From assembly GCA_025655555.1 (NCBI GenBank), contig JAHXIQ010000003.1, forward strand, positions 372,001 to 436,000: a DNA stretch of 64,000 bases, read 5' to 3'. This document shows, one piece after another, positions 21,635-30,568 of the stretch. The notes under the pieces are model-generated. The model saw only the letters and a program-made list of their open reading frames with translations. It ran no database searches and had not been told where the DNA came from. Position 1 is the first letter of the stretch. Each line of letters starts with the position of its first letter. The translations under genes were made by a program, and so were the position numbers. This DNA comes from Candidatus Thiodiazotropha sp. (ex Myrtea sp. 'scaly one' KF741663). GTDB lineage: Bacteria > Pseudomonadota > Gammaproteobacteria > Chromatiales > Chromatiaceae.

Positions 21635-22453
21635 ATGGAACAGACGGAAACACATCCCCATCACCATCCTGAACAGGAGGAGATGCCCTTCGCGATCGTG
21701 ATGGGCGAGCCACTGGCGACACCGCCGACGGATCTCTATATTCCGCCGGATGCCCTGGAGGTGTTTCTCGATGCCTTCGAGGGCCCGCTTGATCTGCTGC
21801 TCTATCTGATACGGCGGCAAAATCTGGATATTCTCGATATCCCCATTGCGGATATTACCGATCAGTATGTGCAATACATCGAGATGATGAAGGATCTGCG
21901 TCTTGAGTTGGCGGCGGAGTATCTGGTCATGGCAGCGATGCTGGCGGAGATCAAGTCCCGTATGTTACTGCCCAGACCGCCCTCTGAAGAGGAGGAGGGC
22001 AACGATCCCCGGGCCGAGTTGATTCGTCGTCTGCAGGAGTACGAGCGTTACAAGCAGGCCGCAGAAGATCTGGATGGCCTGGAACATATGACCCGCGACA
22101 ACTTCCAGTGTCATGCTGAACTGGTGGAGCGTCATGTCGAGACGCGTGACCCCGATGTGGATATGCGCGAAATCCTGCTTGCCTTGAAAGATGTGATGCA
22201 CCGGGCAGATATGTTCACCAGTCATCGGGTAGAGAAAGAGGCGCTCTCGGTACGGGAGAAGATGTCGCTGGTACTGCAGCGGGTCAATAGCGAAGACTAT
22301 ACCCGCTTTACCGACCTGTTCGATATCGGCGAAGGCCGCCTGGGCGTGGTGGTGACCTTTTTGGCGGTGCTGGAACTGCTCAAGGGGTCGCTGTTGGAGC
22401 TGGTGCAGGCAGATGCCTTCGCACCCATTCATGTAAAAGCGATAGCTGACTGA
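21635..22453 (+). CDS. scpA: Segregation and condensation protein A (kleisin)
   Basis: The kleisin subunit that bridges the SMC heads. The 272-residue protein starts with a His/Glu-rich leader, then the conserved N-terminal helix region AFEGPLDLLLYLIRRQNLDILDI, a central DQYVQYIEMM and LAAEYLVMAAMLAEIKSRMLLP, and a C-terminal winged helix (LGVVVTFLAVLELLKGSLLELVQ). It is 9 bp downstream of trpS and 1 bp upstream of scpB, so coupled translation is likely. Its ATPase partner Smc is encoded at 7645. Confidence 0.96.
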   Translation: MEQTETHPHHHPEQEEMPFAIVMGEPLATPPTDLYIPPDALEVFLDAFEGPLDLLLYLIRRQNLDILDIPIADITDQYVQYIEMMKDLRLELAAEYLVMAAMLAEIKSRMLLPRPPSEEEEGNDPRAELIRRLQEYERYKQAAEDLDGLEHMTRDNFQCHAELVERHVETRDPDVDMREILLALKDVMHRADMFTSHRVEKEALSVREKMSLVLQRVNSEDYTRFTDLFDIGEGRLGVVVTFLAVLELLKGSLLELVQADAFAPIHVKAIAD

Positions 22454-22454
22454 T

Positions 22455-23261
22455 ATGTCATCCGAAGAGAAATTGAAACAGATTGTGGAGGCTGCCCTGC
22501 TGGCGGCCGGGAGGCCGCTCAGCCTGGATCAACTGCTGGCCCTGTTCGAAGAAAGAGAACAGCCGGAGAAGAAACAGTTGCGGGAAGTGCTGACTAGCCT
22601 GATGGAAGATTACCAGGGTCGTGGTATCGAAGTGGTTGAGGTAGGCAGTGGGTTCCGTATTCAGGTGAGCGCCGGTCTCTCCCCCTGGGTCTCCCGCCTG
22701 TGGGCCGAGCGGCCGCCAAAATACTCCCGTGCTTTATTGGAAACACTGGCCTTGATCGCCTACCGTCAACCCATCACCCGGGGTGAGATTGAGGATATTC
22801 GCGGTGTCAGTGTCAGCACCAATATCATCAAGACGCTCACCGAAAGGGAGTGGGTGCGGGTGGTCGGACATCGCGATGTGCCGGGCAAGCCTGCGCTCTA
22901 CGCCACCACCAAGGAGTTTCTCGATTACTTCAATCTGAAGAGTCTCAATGAACTGCCGACCCTTGCAGAGATTCGTGATCTTGAATCGATCAATCGGGAG
23001 CTGGAGCTAAGTAATCCTGACAAATCAGATGAGCCGGATGCTGAAAGCGAAAGCGTTGCCGAGACTGACGAACAAGCTGTTGCACAGGAACCGGATCAAC
23101 CGAGTGATGAGGCCGAGATGGTAGAAGATCCCTCAGATGATGAACCGATGGATATATCTGCGAATCCCTCTTCCAACGAGGAAGCGACTGAGCTGGCATC
23201 AAATGACAATGTCATCGAATTCGAACCTGAATTGAAGCCCAAGTCCAATGAGCAAGACTAG
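22455..23261 (+). CDS. scpB: Segregation and condensation protein B
   Basis: ScpB binds the kleisin linker as a dimer in the SMC-ScpAB complex. Two winged-helix domains are visible in residues 1-170 ([21 protein letters not shown]; then [22 protein letters not shown] and [17 protein letters not shown] between). A very acidic, low-complexity tail of about 90 residues follows, common in gammaproteobacterial ScpB. The gene overlaps rluB by 14 bp. Confidence 0.96.
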   Translation: MSSEEKLKQIVEAALLAAGRPLSLDQLLALFEEREQPEKKQLREVLTSLMEDYQGRGIEVVEVGSGFRIQVSAGLSPWVSRLWAERPPKYSRALLETLALIAYRQPITRGEIEDIRGVSVSTNIIKTLTEREWVRVVGHRDVPGKPALYATTKEFLDYFNLKSLNELPTLAEIRDLESINRELELSNPDKSDEPDAESESVAETDEQAVAQEPDQPSDEAEMVEDPSDDEPMDISANPSSNEEATELASNDNVIEFEPELKPKSNEQD

Positions 23262-24264
23262 CCCCCCCGCAGGCGAGCGGTTGCAGAAAGTGCTGGCCAA
23301 TGCCGGCATGGGCTCCCGCCGGGAGATCGAGGGCTGGATCAGTGCCGGTCGGGTCGAGGTGAACGGTAATGTTGCCCAACTGGGTGTGCGGGTGATGTCC
23401 AGCGATGATATCAAAGTGGATGGCCGCAAGATCTCCTTTCGACGTCTCGAGCCGCCTGAGCGGGAAGTGATGGTCTACAACAAACCCGAAGGCGAACTGG
23501 TTACCCGAAAAGACCCCGAGGGACGCCGGACCGTGTTTGAACGTCTGCCGAAACTCAAGCATGGGCGCTGGATACCGGTAGGGCGTCTCGATATCAACTC
23601 TTCGGGCCTGTTGTTATTGACTACCGATGGCGAGCTCGCCAATCAGCTGATGCATCCCAGCCAACAGGTGGAGCGGGAGTACGCCGTCCGAGTCATGGGG
23701 CAGGTGACTGAGGAGCAACTCGAACAACTGGTCAACGGTGTCGAATTGGAAGATGGTCCAGCCCGCTTTGAAGAGATTGTCGAATCCGGTGGTGAAGGCA
23801 TCAATCGCTGGTACCACGTGGTTATCATGGAGGGTCGTCAGCGGGAAGTACGACGCATGTGGGAGGCGGTCGGCGCCAAGGTCAACCGACTCAAACGGGT
23901 GCGTTACGGCAGTGTGATGCTCGAATCGGCACTGAAAGTCGGACGCTGGCGTTACCTGTCTGATAAAGAGATTGATGAGCTGTTACAGACGCTGGGTCTG
24001 AAGGCTGAAAAAAAGAAGCGTTGGGATAAAGCGCCTGGCCAAAGGAAAGAGAGAAGCCCCAGACAGCGGGCCTCATCCGAAGCCAAGACCAGCAAATCTA
24101 AACGAGCTGACACCCCACGGGGAAAACAGCAGCAGGCTGAACGCGACCGCCCATCTACGTCCAAACGACCTCAAAGTAAGGGTCGAGGTCGAGGGAAACA
24201 GGATACTGATAAGGCCGCTAACCCATGGGCAAAGAGTCCGCCTGGAGGCAAGCGTCGCCGGTGA
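23248..24264 (+). CDS. rluB: 23S rRNA pseudouridine synthase RluB-like
   Basis: Isomerises a uridine of 23S rRNA (U2605 in Escherichia coli). An N-terminal S4 RNA-binding domain ([27 protein letters not shown]) is followed by the RsuA-type catalytic domain with the active aspartate in [19 protein letters not shown] and the late motif [19 protein letters not shown] basic Lys/Arg/Ser-rich tail of about 85 residues should bind RNA non-specifically. It overlaps scpB at the 5' end and the glycosylase gene at the 3' end. Confidence 0.94.
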   Translation: MSKTSPPAGERLQKVLANAGMGSRREIEGWISAGRVEVNGNVAQLGVRVMSSDDIKVDGRKISFRRLEPPEREVMVYNKPEGELVTRKDPEGRRTVFERLPKLKHGRWIPVGRLDINSSGLLLLTTDGELANQLMHPSQQVEREYAVRVMGQVTEEQLEQLVNGVELEDGPARFEEIVESGGEGINRWYHVVIMEGRQREVRRMWEAVGAKVNRLKRVRYGSVMLESALKVGRWRYLSDKEIDELLQTLGLKAEKKKRWDKAPGQRKERSPRQRASSEAKTSKSKRADTPRGKQQQAERDRPSTSKRPQSKGRGRGKQDTDKAANPWAKSPPGGKRRR

Positions 24265-24911
24265 TTCCTGGCAGAGAGGTGCTGGAAGCGATCTATCGGC
24301 AGCTGTTCGATTACTACGGCCCGCAGCACTGGTGGCCCGCTCAGACACCCTTCGAAGTGATGGTCGGGGCCGTGTTGACCCAAAACACAGCCTGGACTCA
24401 CGTGGAAAGGGCGATTGAAAATCTCCGTCGAGCAGACCTGTTGGATCCTGCTGCGATTTCTTCAGTCAAGCAACCCGCACTTGCCGAATATCTGAAACCG
24501 GCCGGTTATTTCAATGTTAAGGCGAAACGTCTACAAGCGTTGTCCCAATTTCTACTCAACCGTTCGGGACTTGAACAGTTGGAGACAGCAGAGCTCAAGC
24601 AGCAATTGTTGTCGATCCATGGTATTGGGCCGGAAACCGCCGACGACATCCTGCTCTATGCTTTCCAGCGGCCGGTGTTCGTCATCGATGCCTATACGCG
24701 CCGCCTATTCGGTCGTTTAGGTGTGATGGATGAAAAGGCATCCTATGAGGTTCTCAGCAGTGGATTTGAAAGGGCGCTAAGAGCTGATACCCAGCTATTC
24801 AATGAATATCACGCATTGATTGTGGTACATGCGAAAGATGTCTGCCGCACAAAGCCGAGCTGTGAGACATGCTGTCTCAGGCAGTGTTGTGATTACAGTG
24901 ATAACCGCTAG
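24225..24911 (+). CDS. Endonuclease III-like HhH-GPD DNA glycosylase
   Basis: A base-excision repair glycosylase with the HhH motif ([19 protein letters not shown]) and the catalytic aspartate in FVIDAYTRR. The lysine of bifunctional Nth (GxGRKTA) is replaced by Glu (GPETA), so it should be a monofunctional glycosylase, perhaps of the MagIII (3-methyladenine) type. A C-terminal cysteine cluster ([10 protein letters not shown], then CLRQCC) could hold a [4Fe-4S] cluster with non-standard spacing. The ATG at 24225 overlaps rluB by 40 bp; a GTG at 24261 gives a GTGA overlap and the usual short family N-terminus, so either start is possible. Confidence 0.85.
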   Translation: MGKESAWRQASPVIPGREVLEAIYRQLFDYYGPQHWWPAQTPFEVMVGAVLTQNTAWTHVERAIENLRRADLLDPAAISSVKQPALAEYLKPAGYFNVKAKRLQALSQFLLNRSGLEQLETAELKQQLLSIHGIGPETADDILLYAFQRPVFVIDAYTRRLFGRLGVMDEKASYEVLSSGFERALRADTQLFNEYHALIVVHAKDVCRTKPSCETCCLRQCCDYSDNR

Positions 24912-25825
24912 GTTGCCGATACCACCCGATTTCGTCCGCTGTCCTTGGCCTCGTAGAGAGCCGCATCAGCACGCTCAAAGAGGTTGCTCGAATCTTCCTG
25001 CGGATTCAAGGTGGCGACACCCAGACTCAGGGTGACTTGATCATCTTTGAGTGAAGGAATCTGCATCGATGCCACGTTCCGCCGAATGCGTTCGGCAAGC
25101 AGCATGGCGCCACTCATGTCGGTACCGTTAAGGATGATGGCGAACTCTTCTCCACCATAACGGTAGAGGGCATCACTGGAACGAATGGTCTCTTCAATAT
25201 TCTGTGCCACCTGCTTCAACACATCATCACCGATAATATGGCCGTAATTGTCGTTAACACGCTTGAAGAGGTCGATATCCAGCACGATCAGTGAAAGATC
25301 GCTCTCCTTACGGCGGTTATACTCGATTTCGCGGCTGAAGTTGCTGTCAAAAGCGGTACGGTTCTTGACCCCTGTCAGTGAATCGATGAAGGCTGACTTG
25401 ATGGCATCCCGATAGAGCAGGGCATTGCGTAATGGGTAGAGGAGCGCGGCCAGCAGATTTTCGATCTGCTGGATCTCCGGTTCACGAAATTTTCTGCCAC
25501 GAGTCAGAGAGATTGCACCCAGATCGGTATCGAGCACGCTGAGGTCATAATTCAATTTGTTTCTACCGGCGCGTTTGCCGAATTTCAGAGCCAGTTCCTG
25601 ATCGGCAGTCTGGTAGCGCAACGTATCGTAATCGAACTGTGACTGCATGACCTGGGCAAAAAGCTCGATAAGGCTATCCAGGTCGAGTGTTGTCTGCAGC
25701 TTTCCGCTGAGTTCCATGATGAGACCAAGGGTCCCATTGTCGGTAACAACGCTAGCGAGCGGGCCGGATAGTATGCCTGCGGCTTTACCGGGCTGCTCAT
25801 GTTGTATGCTGTGGATACCTGCCAT
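24908..25825 (-). CDS. Diguanylate cyclase with GAF-like sensor region
   Basis: A 305-residue soluble protein making cyclic di-GMP. Residues 1-150 look like a GAF-type sensor (GLIMELSGKLQTTLDLDSLIELF). The catalytic domain starts at DSLTGVKNRTAFD and has the active loop GGEEF. The inhibitory site RSSD stands five residues before it, so product inhibition is expected. It converges on the glycosylase gene with a 4-bp overlap. About 275 bp of AT-rich non-coding DNA lies upstream. Confidence 0.93.
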   Translation of the reverse strand: MAGIHSIQHEQPGKAAGILSGPLASVVTDNGTLGLIMELSGKLQTTLDLDSLIELFAQVMQSQFDYDTLRYQTADQELALKFGKRAGRNKLNYDLSVLDTDLGAISLTRGRKFREPEIQQIENLLAALLYPLRNALLYRDAIKSAFIDSLTGVKNRTAFDSNFSREIEYNRRKESDLSLIVLDIDLFKRVNDNYGHIIGDDVLKQVAQNIEETIRSSDALYRYGGEEFAIILNGTDMSGAMLLAERIRRNVASMQIPSLKDDQVTLSLGVATLNPQEDSSNLFERADAALYEAKDSGRNRVVSAT

Positions 25826-26100
25826 GTTGTGACTCGCTCATCTGTGACTGCTTGCAGAAACAATTAGCGATTAGTGTGCCAAATTTAAAAATATTAGATA
25901 AAACAATAAGATATGCATTCTATTTGATCGGGTGTCGAAATGATGGCGGGTGAAAAAGAGAGGGTTACCCCTGTTTATGCGGGCTGGAGACGGTTTTATG
26001 ACGCTTGGGAATCGCATCTCTGAACCAATGATAGTCTTCCGGGCTCTATTCTCTAAGCACATAACAACAGCAGGTGCCCAACCGACGGAGGATCAAAAAA

Positions 26101-27138
26101 ATGATAAGACTGTGTACTCTGCTTGCGCTATGGGGCCTTTCTGCTGGGCTATTGGCAGTGGAAGGTAGCGCCGGACTGGAAAAAGGACTCATTAACCCCG
26201 GGTTTCATGAAAAGCCCACCTGGTTCAAACACTCCTTTCTCGATCTGCAGGAAGATGTCAGTGAAGCCGCTGACGCTGGCAAGCGGGTAATTCTCTTCTT
26301 TCATCAGGACGGCTGCCCCTACTGTGCAAAGCTGCTGAATGAGAATTTCACCCTCAAGGAGATCGTCGAAAAAACCAAAGATAATTTCCAGGTCATTGAA
26401 ATCAATATCTGGGGTGATAATGAGGTGACGGACCTCGACGGTAAGGTCACCACGGAAAAGGATCTGGCGGCCAGCTTGAAGGTTATATATACCCCAACGC
26501 TTCTATTCCTTGACGAGCAGGGTCGCACGGTACTGCGGATCAATGGCTACTTCCCACCCCATAAATTCAGTACAGCCTTGGATTATGTGGCTGAAAAGCA
26601 AGAGACCAAGCAGCGCTTCCGAGATTACCTGGCGTCACGCCAACCGGTAGCGGCCAGCGGTAAACTGCATCGGGAACCCGGTTTTCTGCAACTGCCCTAC
26701 GATCTGAGGGCCGATAGCCGGAAGGATGGAAAACCGCTATTGGTATTGATGGAGATGAAGCAGTGCCCGCCCTGCGACGAACTCCATCAAGAGGTTCTCA
26801 AGCGGCCGGAATTACAGCAGGCACTGGGTGAATTCGACGTGGCGCTGGTAGATGTCTGGTCCTCGGATACGCTTATCAACCCCTCGGGAGAGCACGTCAG
26901 CGCTACCGATTGGGCTGCCAACCTGAGAATCAACTATGCTCCGAGCCTGCTTTTTTTCGATGAACAGGGGAGGGAGATCTTTCGCTCCGAGGCCTATTTG
27001 AAGGCCTTCCACACCCATGCGGTGATGGACTACATCACGACAGGCAGCTACCGGGATCAGCCCAACTTCCAGCGCTTCGTACAGTCCAGGGCCGATCATA
27101 TGAGAGAGCAGGGGATTGCGGTTGACCTGATGGAGTGA
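26101..27138 (+). CDS. Exported protein with two thioredoxin domains (SoxW-like)
   Basis: A 345-residue secreted protein with a signal peptide (IRLCTLLALWGLSAGLLAVEG) and two consecutive thioredoxin folds. The first has the active site CPYC in HQDGCPYCAKLL, the second CPPC in EMKQCPPCDELH; each ends with a TPTLLFLDEQGR or APSLLFFDEQGR strand containing the cis-proline. It resembles SoxW/DsbD-gamma-like periplasmic reductases, so a role in periplasmic disulfide reduction, for example cytochrome c or Sox protein maturation, is inferred. The ATG at 26101 follows GGAGG. A longer frame from 26074 is rejected as it would spoil the signal peptide. Confidence 0.85.
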   Translation: MIRLCTLLALWGLSAGLLAVEGSAGLEKGLINPGFHEKPTWFKHSFLDLQEDVSEAADAGKRVILFFHQDGCPYCAKLLNENFTLKEIVEKTKDNFQVIEINIWGDNEVTDLDGKVTTEKDLAASLKVIYTPTLLFLDEQGRTVLRINGYFPPHKFSTALDYVAEKQETKQRFRDYLASRQPVAASGKLHREPGFLQLPYDLRADSRKDGKPLLVLMEMKQCPPCDELHQEVLKRPELQQALGEFDVALVDVWSSDTLINPSGEHVSATDWAANLRINYAPSLLFFDEQGREIFRSEAYLKAFHTHAVMDYITTGSYRDQPNFQRFVQSRADHMREQGIAVDLME

Positions 27139-27178
27139 TGCGTCAATATTTCGGAGTGAAAAGGATGGAAATGCGGGG

Positions 27179-27207
27179 TTCACTCAGGGGGTAAACTAGG
27201 GTATCAT
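27179..27207 (+). promoter_or_regulatory. Candidate promoter of tRNA-Lys
   Basis: TTCACT, exactly 17 bp spacer, TATCAT, with the expected start 18-20 bp ahead of the tRNA. Read by eye from consensus. Confidence 0.5.
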
Positions 27208-27225
27208 CCGCGTTCTCAAATTTCA

Positions 27226-27301
27226 GGGTTGTTAGCTCAGTTGGTAGAGCATCTGACTTTTAATCAGGTGGTCGCAGGTTCGATCCCTGCACAACCCACC
27301 A
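27226..27301 (+). tRNA. tRNA-Lys (anticodon UUU)
   Basis: A 76-base cloverleaf: acceptor GGGTTGT pairs with ACAACCC, D arm GCTCAGTTGGTAGAGC, anticodon loop CTTTTAA with anticodon TTT, T arm GCAGGTTCGATCCCTGC, discriminator A and encoded CCA. It marks the left border of the accessory block, with a terminator straight behind it. Confidence 0.97.
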
Positions 27302-27310
27302 TATGAAACA

Positions 27311-27341
27311 GGGGCTTACGAGAAATCGTGGCCCTTTTTTT
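27311..27341 (+). terminator. Rho-independent terminator after tRNA-Lys
   Basis: GGGGC and ACGA pair with TCGT and GGCCC around a GAAA loop, followed by T7. Confidence 0.75.
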
Positions 27342-27639
27342 ATGTCTGAAGTTTAGAATAGGCACCATCTGCTGCCAGTCGTTTGAGGTTATATGGATGT
27401 ACCGATATTCTGAGAAACGTCTTATTAAGTCACTCCTCATGGTGGGTTGTTTACGTATAGGAACTTTTCATGACAGACAACTAGATGACAGTCAGAAACT
27501 TCCACTTCCAAGAGTCTCTTAGTAGAATCGAGCCTATGAAGAAGACAACCACTTTCATTATCGGCTCAACTATCTTCGTTGCGTTTGGAGAGATGATTTT
27601 CCCTACTAGCCCTGATTCGGAGGTCTGACCCCAGGCGAC

Positions 27640-27838
27640 TCTGTAGATGGGCATGATTCGTCATCAGAACATACGCGTGTAGATTGCACCCATGTTTCTT
27701 ACCGGCAGCCTCTAACTTTTCCAGGTAAAAGCGGTAATCCACTTTTTCGTAGAATACAGGTTTACGGTTATTGCCCTGCTGAATAACATGCTGGGGTTGT
27801 TCCGGGCAAAACGTATCGGGATAAGCGAGCTGTTTGGG
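27640..27838 (-). pseudogene. Remnant of Y1 (REP-associated/IS200-like) transposase
   Basis: Read on the minus strand, one frame gives QHVIQQGNNRKPVFYEKVDY, then RFYLEKLEAAGKKHGCNLHA and YVLMTNHAHL. These are the N-terminal core and the HUH catalytic pair (here HAH) of Y1 tyrosine transposases. The frame lacks a clear start and is cut right after the HAHL motif, so about two thirds of the protein is missing. Confidence 0.8.
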
Positions 27839-27845
27839 GAGTAAA

Positions 27846-27884
27846 GGCGAAAATCATCAATCAATCGAGTCTGGCCCCATTGAT
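27846..27884 (-). repeat. Left arm of a 38-bp inverted repeat bracketing the cassette array
   Basis: Reverse complement of this stretch matches 31545-31582 (core CAGACTCGATTGATTGATGA) with one indel and few mismatches. Both copies adjoin Y1 transposase debris, so they probably derive from related element ends. Confidence 0.75.
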
Positions 27885-28037
27885 CCATGGTTAGGTCATA
27901 TAATAACGGCATGGTACATTATGAGAACTAATAATCAAGCGGTTATTCACAAGTCACCGGGGATAGGCGCCTCTGTGGCGTGTTTTAATACGACTTTTAG
28001 GTCGTCTAGATATAGTTGGGCATAAAAAGGAAAAGCA

Positions 28038-28532
28038 ATGGCTGAGTACAGTTTAGTATTTAGTGAGAACTTAATATCAGCAGCAAGTATACTCTCTGAC
28101 ACAGGAATGAACGAGGTAGATGAAAAACGTACCGTTCTATATCTCAGTTTACTATCAAGTGAAATATCTATTAAGGCCCTACTGGAGCAAGCAGGAATTC
28201 CAGTTCAGAACATTGTGAATAGGCGTCATAAGCTAGTAAAACTTCTTGGCGATCTATCCAAGTGTGAATATAAAACAGAAATAGCAAATGGCGTTGAAGG
28301 CTGGGCATGTGCATCAGCCGTTCGAGCAATCACTGTCGATGAACATTATGGCAATGCCACAATCGGAACTTTGCTGTCCGCTGAAGAAAAAGGAGCTGCA
28401 CAGTATCCGAACGAAATCAGGTATGGAGAGCAACTTTACCATTATCCAGCAGAGCTAGTGCTTAAGGCTGCATCACTATTAAACACATGGGCAAAAGAAC
28501 ACTTTCAAAGCATCAGGCTTAGTGAACAATAG
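28038..28532 (+). CDS. Cassette 1 protein, HEPN-like
   Basis: A 164-residue soluble helical protein in the first cassette. The stretch RTVLYLSLLSSEISIKALLE, then NRRHKLVKLLGDLSKC, and the closing HYPAELVLKAASLLNTWAKE resemble HEPN-domain proteins, which are often RNases or antitoxin-linked; the canonical R-x4-6-H motif is not clearly present. The ATG stands 22 bp inside the cassette after AAGGAAAAG. No partner nucleotidyltransferase is adjacent, so function is open. Confidence 0.75.
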   Translation: MAEYSLVFSENLISAASILSDTGMNEVDEKRTVLYLSLLSSEISIKALLEQAGIPVQNIVNRRHKLVKLLGDLSKCEYKTEIANGVEGWACASAVRAITVDEHYGNATIGTLLSAEEKGAAQYPNEIRYGEQLYHYPAELVLKAASLLNTWAKEHFQSIRLSEQ

Positions 28533-28542
28533 TGCAATATTT

Positions 28543-28608
28543 GCCCAACAAGGCCTTACAGCGGATGCAGTCGCTTACGCGCCTGCTCCGCTGAAGGCAA
28601 CGTTATGC
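28543..28608 (+). repeat. attC site 1
   Basis: R'' GCCCAAC and R' GTTATGC enclose an imperfect palindrome (CAGCGGATGCAG with CTGCTCCGCTG), giving the bulged hairpin used by integron integrases. Confidence 0.9.
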
Positions 28609-28630
28609 AATATAAAGATAAAGGAGAGAC

Positions 28631-29131
28631 ATGGTGAACACAGGATACAAAGCACTGCTCGTGGTTAGCTTGGCATTTTCCTCAATGTCAATTGCTGTTG
28701 AGCCGAAATGGGAGAAATGGGATACAGCCAATTCTGTTGCAAAGGAGGGATACTGGCTTGTTGTAAGACAGCCTGAAGAAGGGTTTTGCTACATAAAGCA
28801 GGGGTATGATGGGTATTCGAACAAAATGGAACTCATAATGAAGCGAGACAACGAACCTGTCTTAATTTCACCATTTTTTCAAGGTATCGAAGGAGAAATT
28901 ATATACCGGGTAGATGAAGGTGAAGTGAGAAAAATTCCATCATCGCCAATTCTGCAGTTGTCCAATGAAGTTGTTCCAGAGCTAAATGATGGCAACTATC
29001 TAAGCATTGAATTCAAGCCGGCAGGTTACCAAACACAACAGCAAAAGTTCAATCTATCAGGATTTTCGGAAGCAAAAGCTTGGCTGGGAAGCGCCACATG
29101 CAAAATAATAGTTGCCGACAAATACTATTAA
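28631..29131 (+). CDS. Cassette 2 exported protein of unknown function
   Basis: A 166-residue protein with a signal peptide (YKALLVVSLAFSSMSIAVE). The mature part is beta-rich (WLVVRQPEEGFCYIKQGYDG, then EFKPAGYQTQQQKFNLSGF) with two cysteines, CYI near residue 50 and TCK near the end, likely a periplasmic or outer-surface fold. It loosely recalls IalB-like secreted proteins. GGAGAG precedes the ATG. No enzyme motif is visible. Confidence 0.75.
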   Translation: MVNTGYKALLVVSLAFSSMSIAVEPKWEKWDTANSVAKEGYWLVVRQPEEGFCYIKQGYDGYSNKMELIMKRDNEPVLISPFFQGIEGEIIYRVDEGEVRKIPSSPILQLSNEVVPELNDGNYLSIEFKPAGYQTQQQKFNLSGFSEAKAWLGSATCKIIVADKYY

Positions 29132-29151
29132 GGGTTGCCTTGGCGTGCATT

Positions 29152-29214
29152 GCATAACCAGTCGCTCGTGTGGGACGCTTGCTTTGCAAGCGCCCCACAG
29201 CTAAAACGTTGGGT
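29152..29214 (+). repeat. attC site 2
   Basis: R'' GCATAAC (complementary to this cassette's 5' end), a near-perfect hairpin GTGTGGGACGCTTGC / GCAAGCGCCCCAC, and R' GTTGGGT. Confidence 0.9.
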
Positions 29215-29397
29215 GTCTTGAGTCCATTAGTTATTAATGTAGGTTTGGCAGAGGTGGAAAACTTGTACAATCAAACCACCTCCGCTGATACTCAGGCGGG
29301 TAATTCTCCTTTGCAGCCCATCGCTATTAGCTTGCTGCCACAGGAAATTGCATTGACAACGCGCTATCATAATGGGGCAATGCCTGGAAAGGATTGA
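29209..29397 (+). CDS. Small reading frame of the triplicated cassette, copy 1
   Basis: A 62-codon frame beginning with TTG at the first base of the cassette: MGVLSPLVINVGLAEVENLY to a TGA after NGAMPGKD. No ribosome site can exist inside the cassette before this start, and in copy 1 the frame is open into the previous attC. It may be expressed by read-through, or the cassette may be non-coding. A second overlapping frame (starting MNHRCSSCASQAG) runs through the attC into the next cassette. Confidence 0.3.
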   Translation: MGVLSPLVINVGLAEVENLYNQTTSADTQAGNSPLQPIAISLLPQEIALTTRYHNGAMPGKD

Positions 29398-29569
29398 ATG
29401 GAAATCAAATGAATCATCGCTGTTCTTCGTGCGCTAGTCAGGCCGGTGCCGAAATCATTTCTCGGCATCCTACTCTTGCCCGCTTCGTAGTCAGTTCATC
29501 GCAAGCTTCCGCCACCCAACTAGTCACTAAAAGGGACGCGCTAAAATGCGCGCGCCCCTTAGCTAAGTG
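29209..29569 (+). repeat. Triplicated cassette, copy 1 (361 bp)
   Basis: Identical base for base to copy 2 at 30019-30379 as far as I can compare by eye, and to copy 3 at 30380-30740 except for three adjacent bases in the attC stem. Copies 2 and 3 are in direct tandem; copy 1 is separated from them by cassette 4. Confidence 0.92.
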
Positions 29570-29575
29570 TTAGAG
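29514..29575 (+). repeat. attC site 3
   Basis: R'' ACCCAAC, stem AAGGGACGCGC with GCGCGCGCCCCTT, R' GTTAGAG. Confidence 0.88.
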
Positions 29576-29586
29576 CTAAAAAGAAA

Positions 29587-29952
29587 ATGAACATTAGCGA
29601 AGGATTAGAGCCGTTCATCAAAAAAGCGGTTATAAAATCAAAGAGGGAACGCTACCTGGGCTTTATCGTAAGCAAAAAAGGTCAGATTAAATTTGCTAGA
29701 TCACTTGATCATGATTTTGAAAAGGTTTTAGACGATTCGAAATTCATAAATAAAATAGAAAGGAACGAGCTAGAGCAACTTGGTGATTTATACTGTTCAA
29801 ACGGTGTAACAAATGACTCCCCTTCCTCAATGTATAACCTTTATGGAAAGGCTCCATGGGAGGGAGGATGGTTACTAGTCAACAAAGCAGGCACTTTGGC
29901 TATTTATCGCCCAGAGGGAAGAATCGATAATGAAATATGTATCAAGCTCTAA
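29587..29952 (+). CDS. Cassette 4 protein of unknown function
   Basis: A 121-residue soluble protein with a lysine-rich N-terminal half (EPFIKKAVIKSKRERYLGFI) and a C-terminal part with YNLYGKAPWEGGWLLVNKAG. The ATG is 17 bp into the cassette and the stop codon lies inside the R'' box of its attC, a tight fit typical of cassette genes. No signal peptide or catalytic motif. Not recognised. Confidence 0.75.
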   Translation: MNISEGLEPFIKKAVIKSKRERYLGFIVSKKGQIKFARSLDHDFEKVLDDSKFINKIERNELEQLGDLYCSNGVTNDSPSSMYNLYGKAPWEGGWLLVNKAGTLAIYRPEGRIDNEICIKL

Positions 29953-30024
29953 CAAGGGGTTAAACATCGCTCGTACCTCGCTTGGACGCTCACTTCGTTC
30001 GCGCCAGTTAACCCAGCGTTGGGT
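29946..30024 (+). repeat. attC site 4
   Basis: R'' GCTCTAAC, inner complementary arms around GGTTAA/TTAACC with loop CGCTTGGACG, R' GTTGGGT. Longer than the others at 79 bp. Confidence 0.85.
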
Positions 30025-30207
30025 GTCTTGAGTCCATTAGTTATTAATGTAGGTTTGGCAGAGGTGGAAAACTTGTACAATCAAACCACCTCCGCTGATA
30101 CTCAGGCGGGTAATTCTCCTTTGCAGCCCATCGCTATTAGCTTGCTGCCACAGGAAATTGCATTGACAACGCGCTATCATAATGGGGCAATGCCTGGAAA
30201 GGATTGA
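30019..30207 (+). CDS. Small reading frame of the triplicated cassette, copy 2
   Basis: Same 62-codon frame as in copy 1, starting with TTG at the cassette edge; coding status uncertain. Confidence 0.3.
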   Translation: MGVLSPLVINVGLAEVENLYNQTTSADTQAGNSPLQPIAISLLPQEIALTTRYHNGAMPGKD

Positions 30208-30379
30208 ATGGAAATCAAATGAATCATCGCTGTTCTTCGTGCGCTAGTCAGGCCGGTGCCGAAATCATTTCTCGGCATCCTACTCTTGCCCGCTTCGTAG
30301 TCAGTTCATCGCAAGCTTCCGCCACCCAACTAGTCACTAAAAGGGACGCGCTAAAATGCGCGCGCCCCTTAGCTAAGTG
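30019..30379 (+). repeat. Triplicated cassette, copy 2 (361 bp)
   Basis: Same length and, by eye, same sequence as copy 1 at 29209, bounded by attC4 and attC5. Confidence 0.92.
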
Positions 30380-30385
30380 TTGGGT
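30324..30385 (+). repeat. attC site 5
   Basis: Copy of attC3 up to the boundary, with R' GTTGGGT from the next cassette. Confidence 0.88.
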
Positions 30386-30568
30386 GTCTTGAGTCCATTA
30401 GTTATTAATGTAGGTTTGGCAGAGGTGGAAAACTTGTACAATCAAACCACCTCCGCTGATACTCAGGCGGGTAATTCTCCTTTGCAGCCCATCGCTATTA
30501 GCTTGCTGCCACAGGAAATTGCATTGACAACGCGCTATCATAATGGGGCAATGCCTGGAAAGGATTGA
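30380..30568 (+). CDS. Small reading frame of the triplicated cassette, copy 3
   Basis: Same 62-codon frame as in copies 1 and 2; coding status uncertain. Confidence 0.3.
   Translation: MGVLSPLVINVGLAEVENLYNQTTSADTQAGNSPLQPIAISLLPQEIALTTRYHNGAMPGKD

Larger units (their letters stand above)
27342..28015. other. Non-coding, degraded stretch left of the cassette array
   Basis: No full gene. It holds a 30-codon reading frame at 27536-27628 (MKKTTTFIIGSTIFVAF...) that stops where transposase-derived sequence begins, the transposase remnant at 27640-27838, one arm of an inverted repeat (27846-27884) and about 130 bp before the first cassette boundary. No attI-like site or integrase fragment could be made out. 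Confidence 0.6.
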
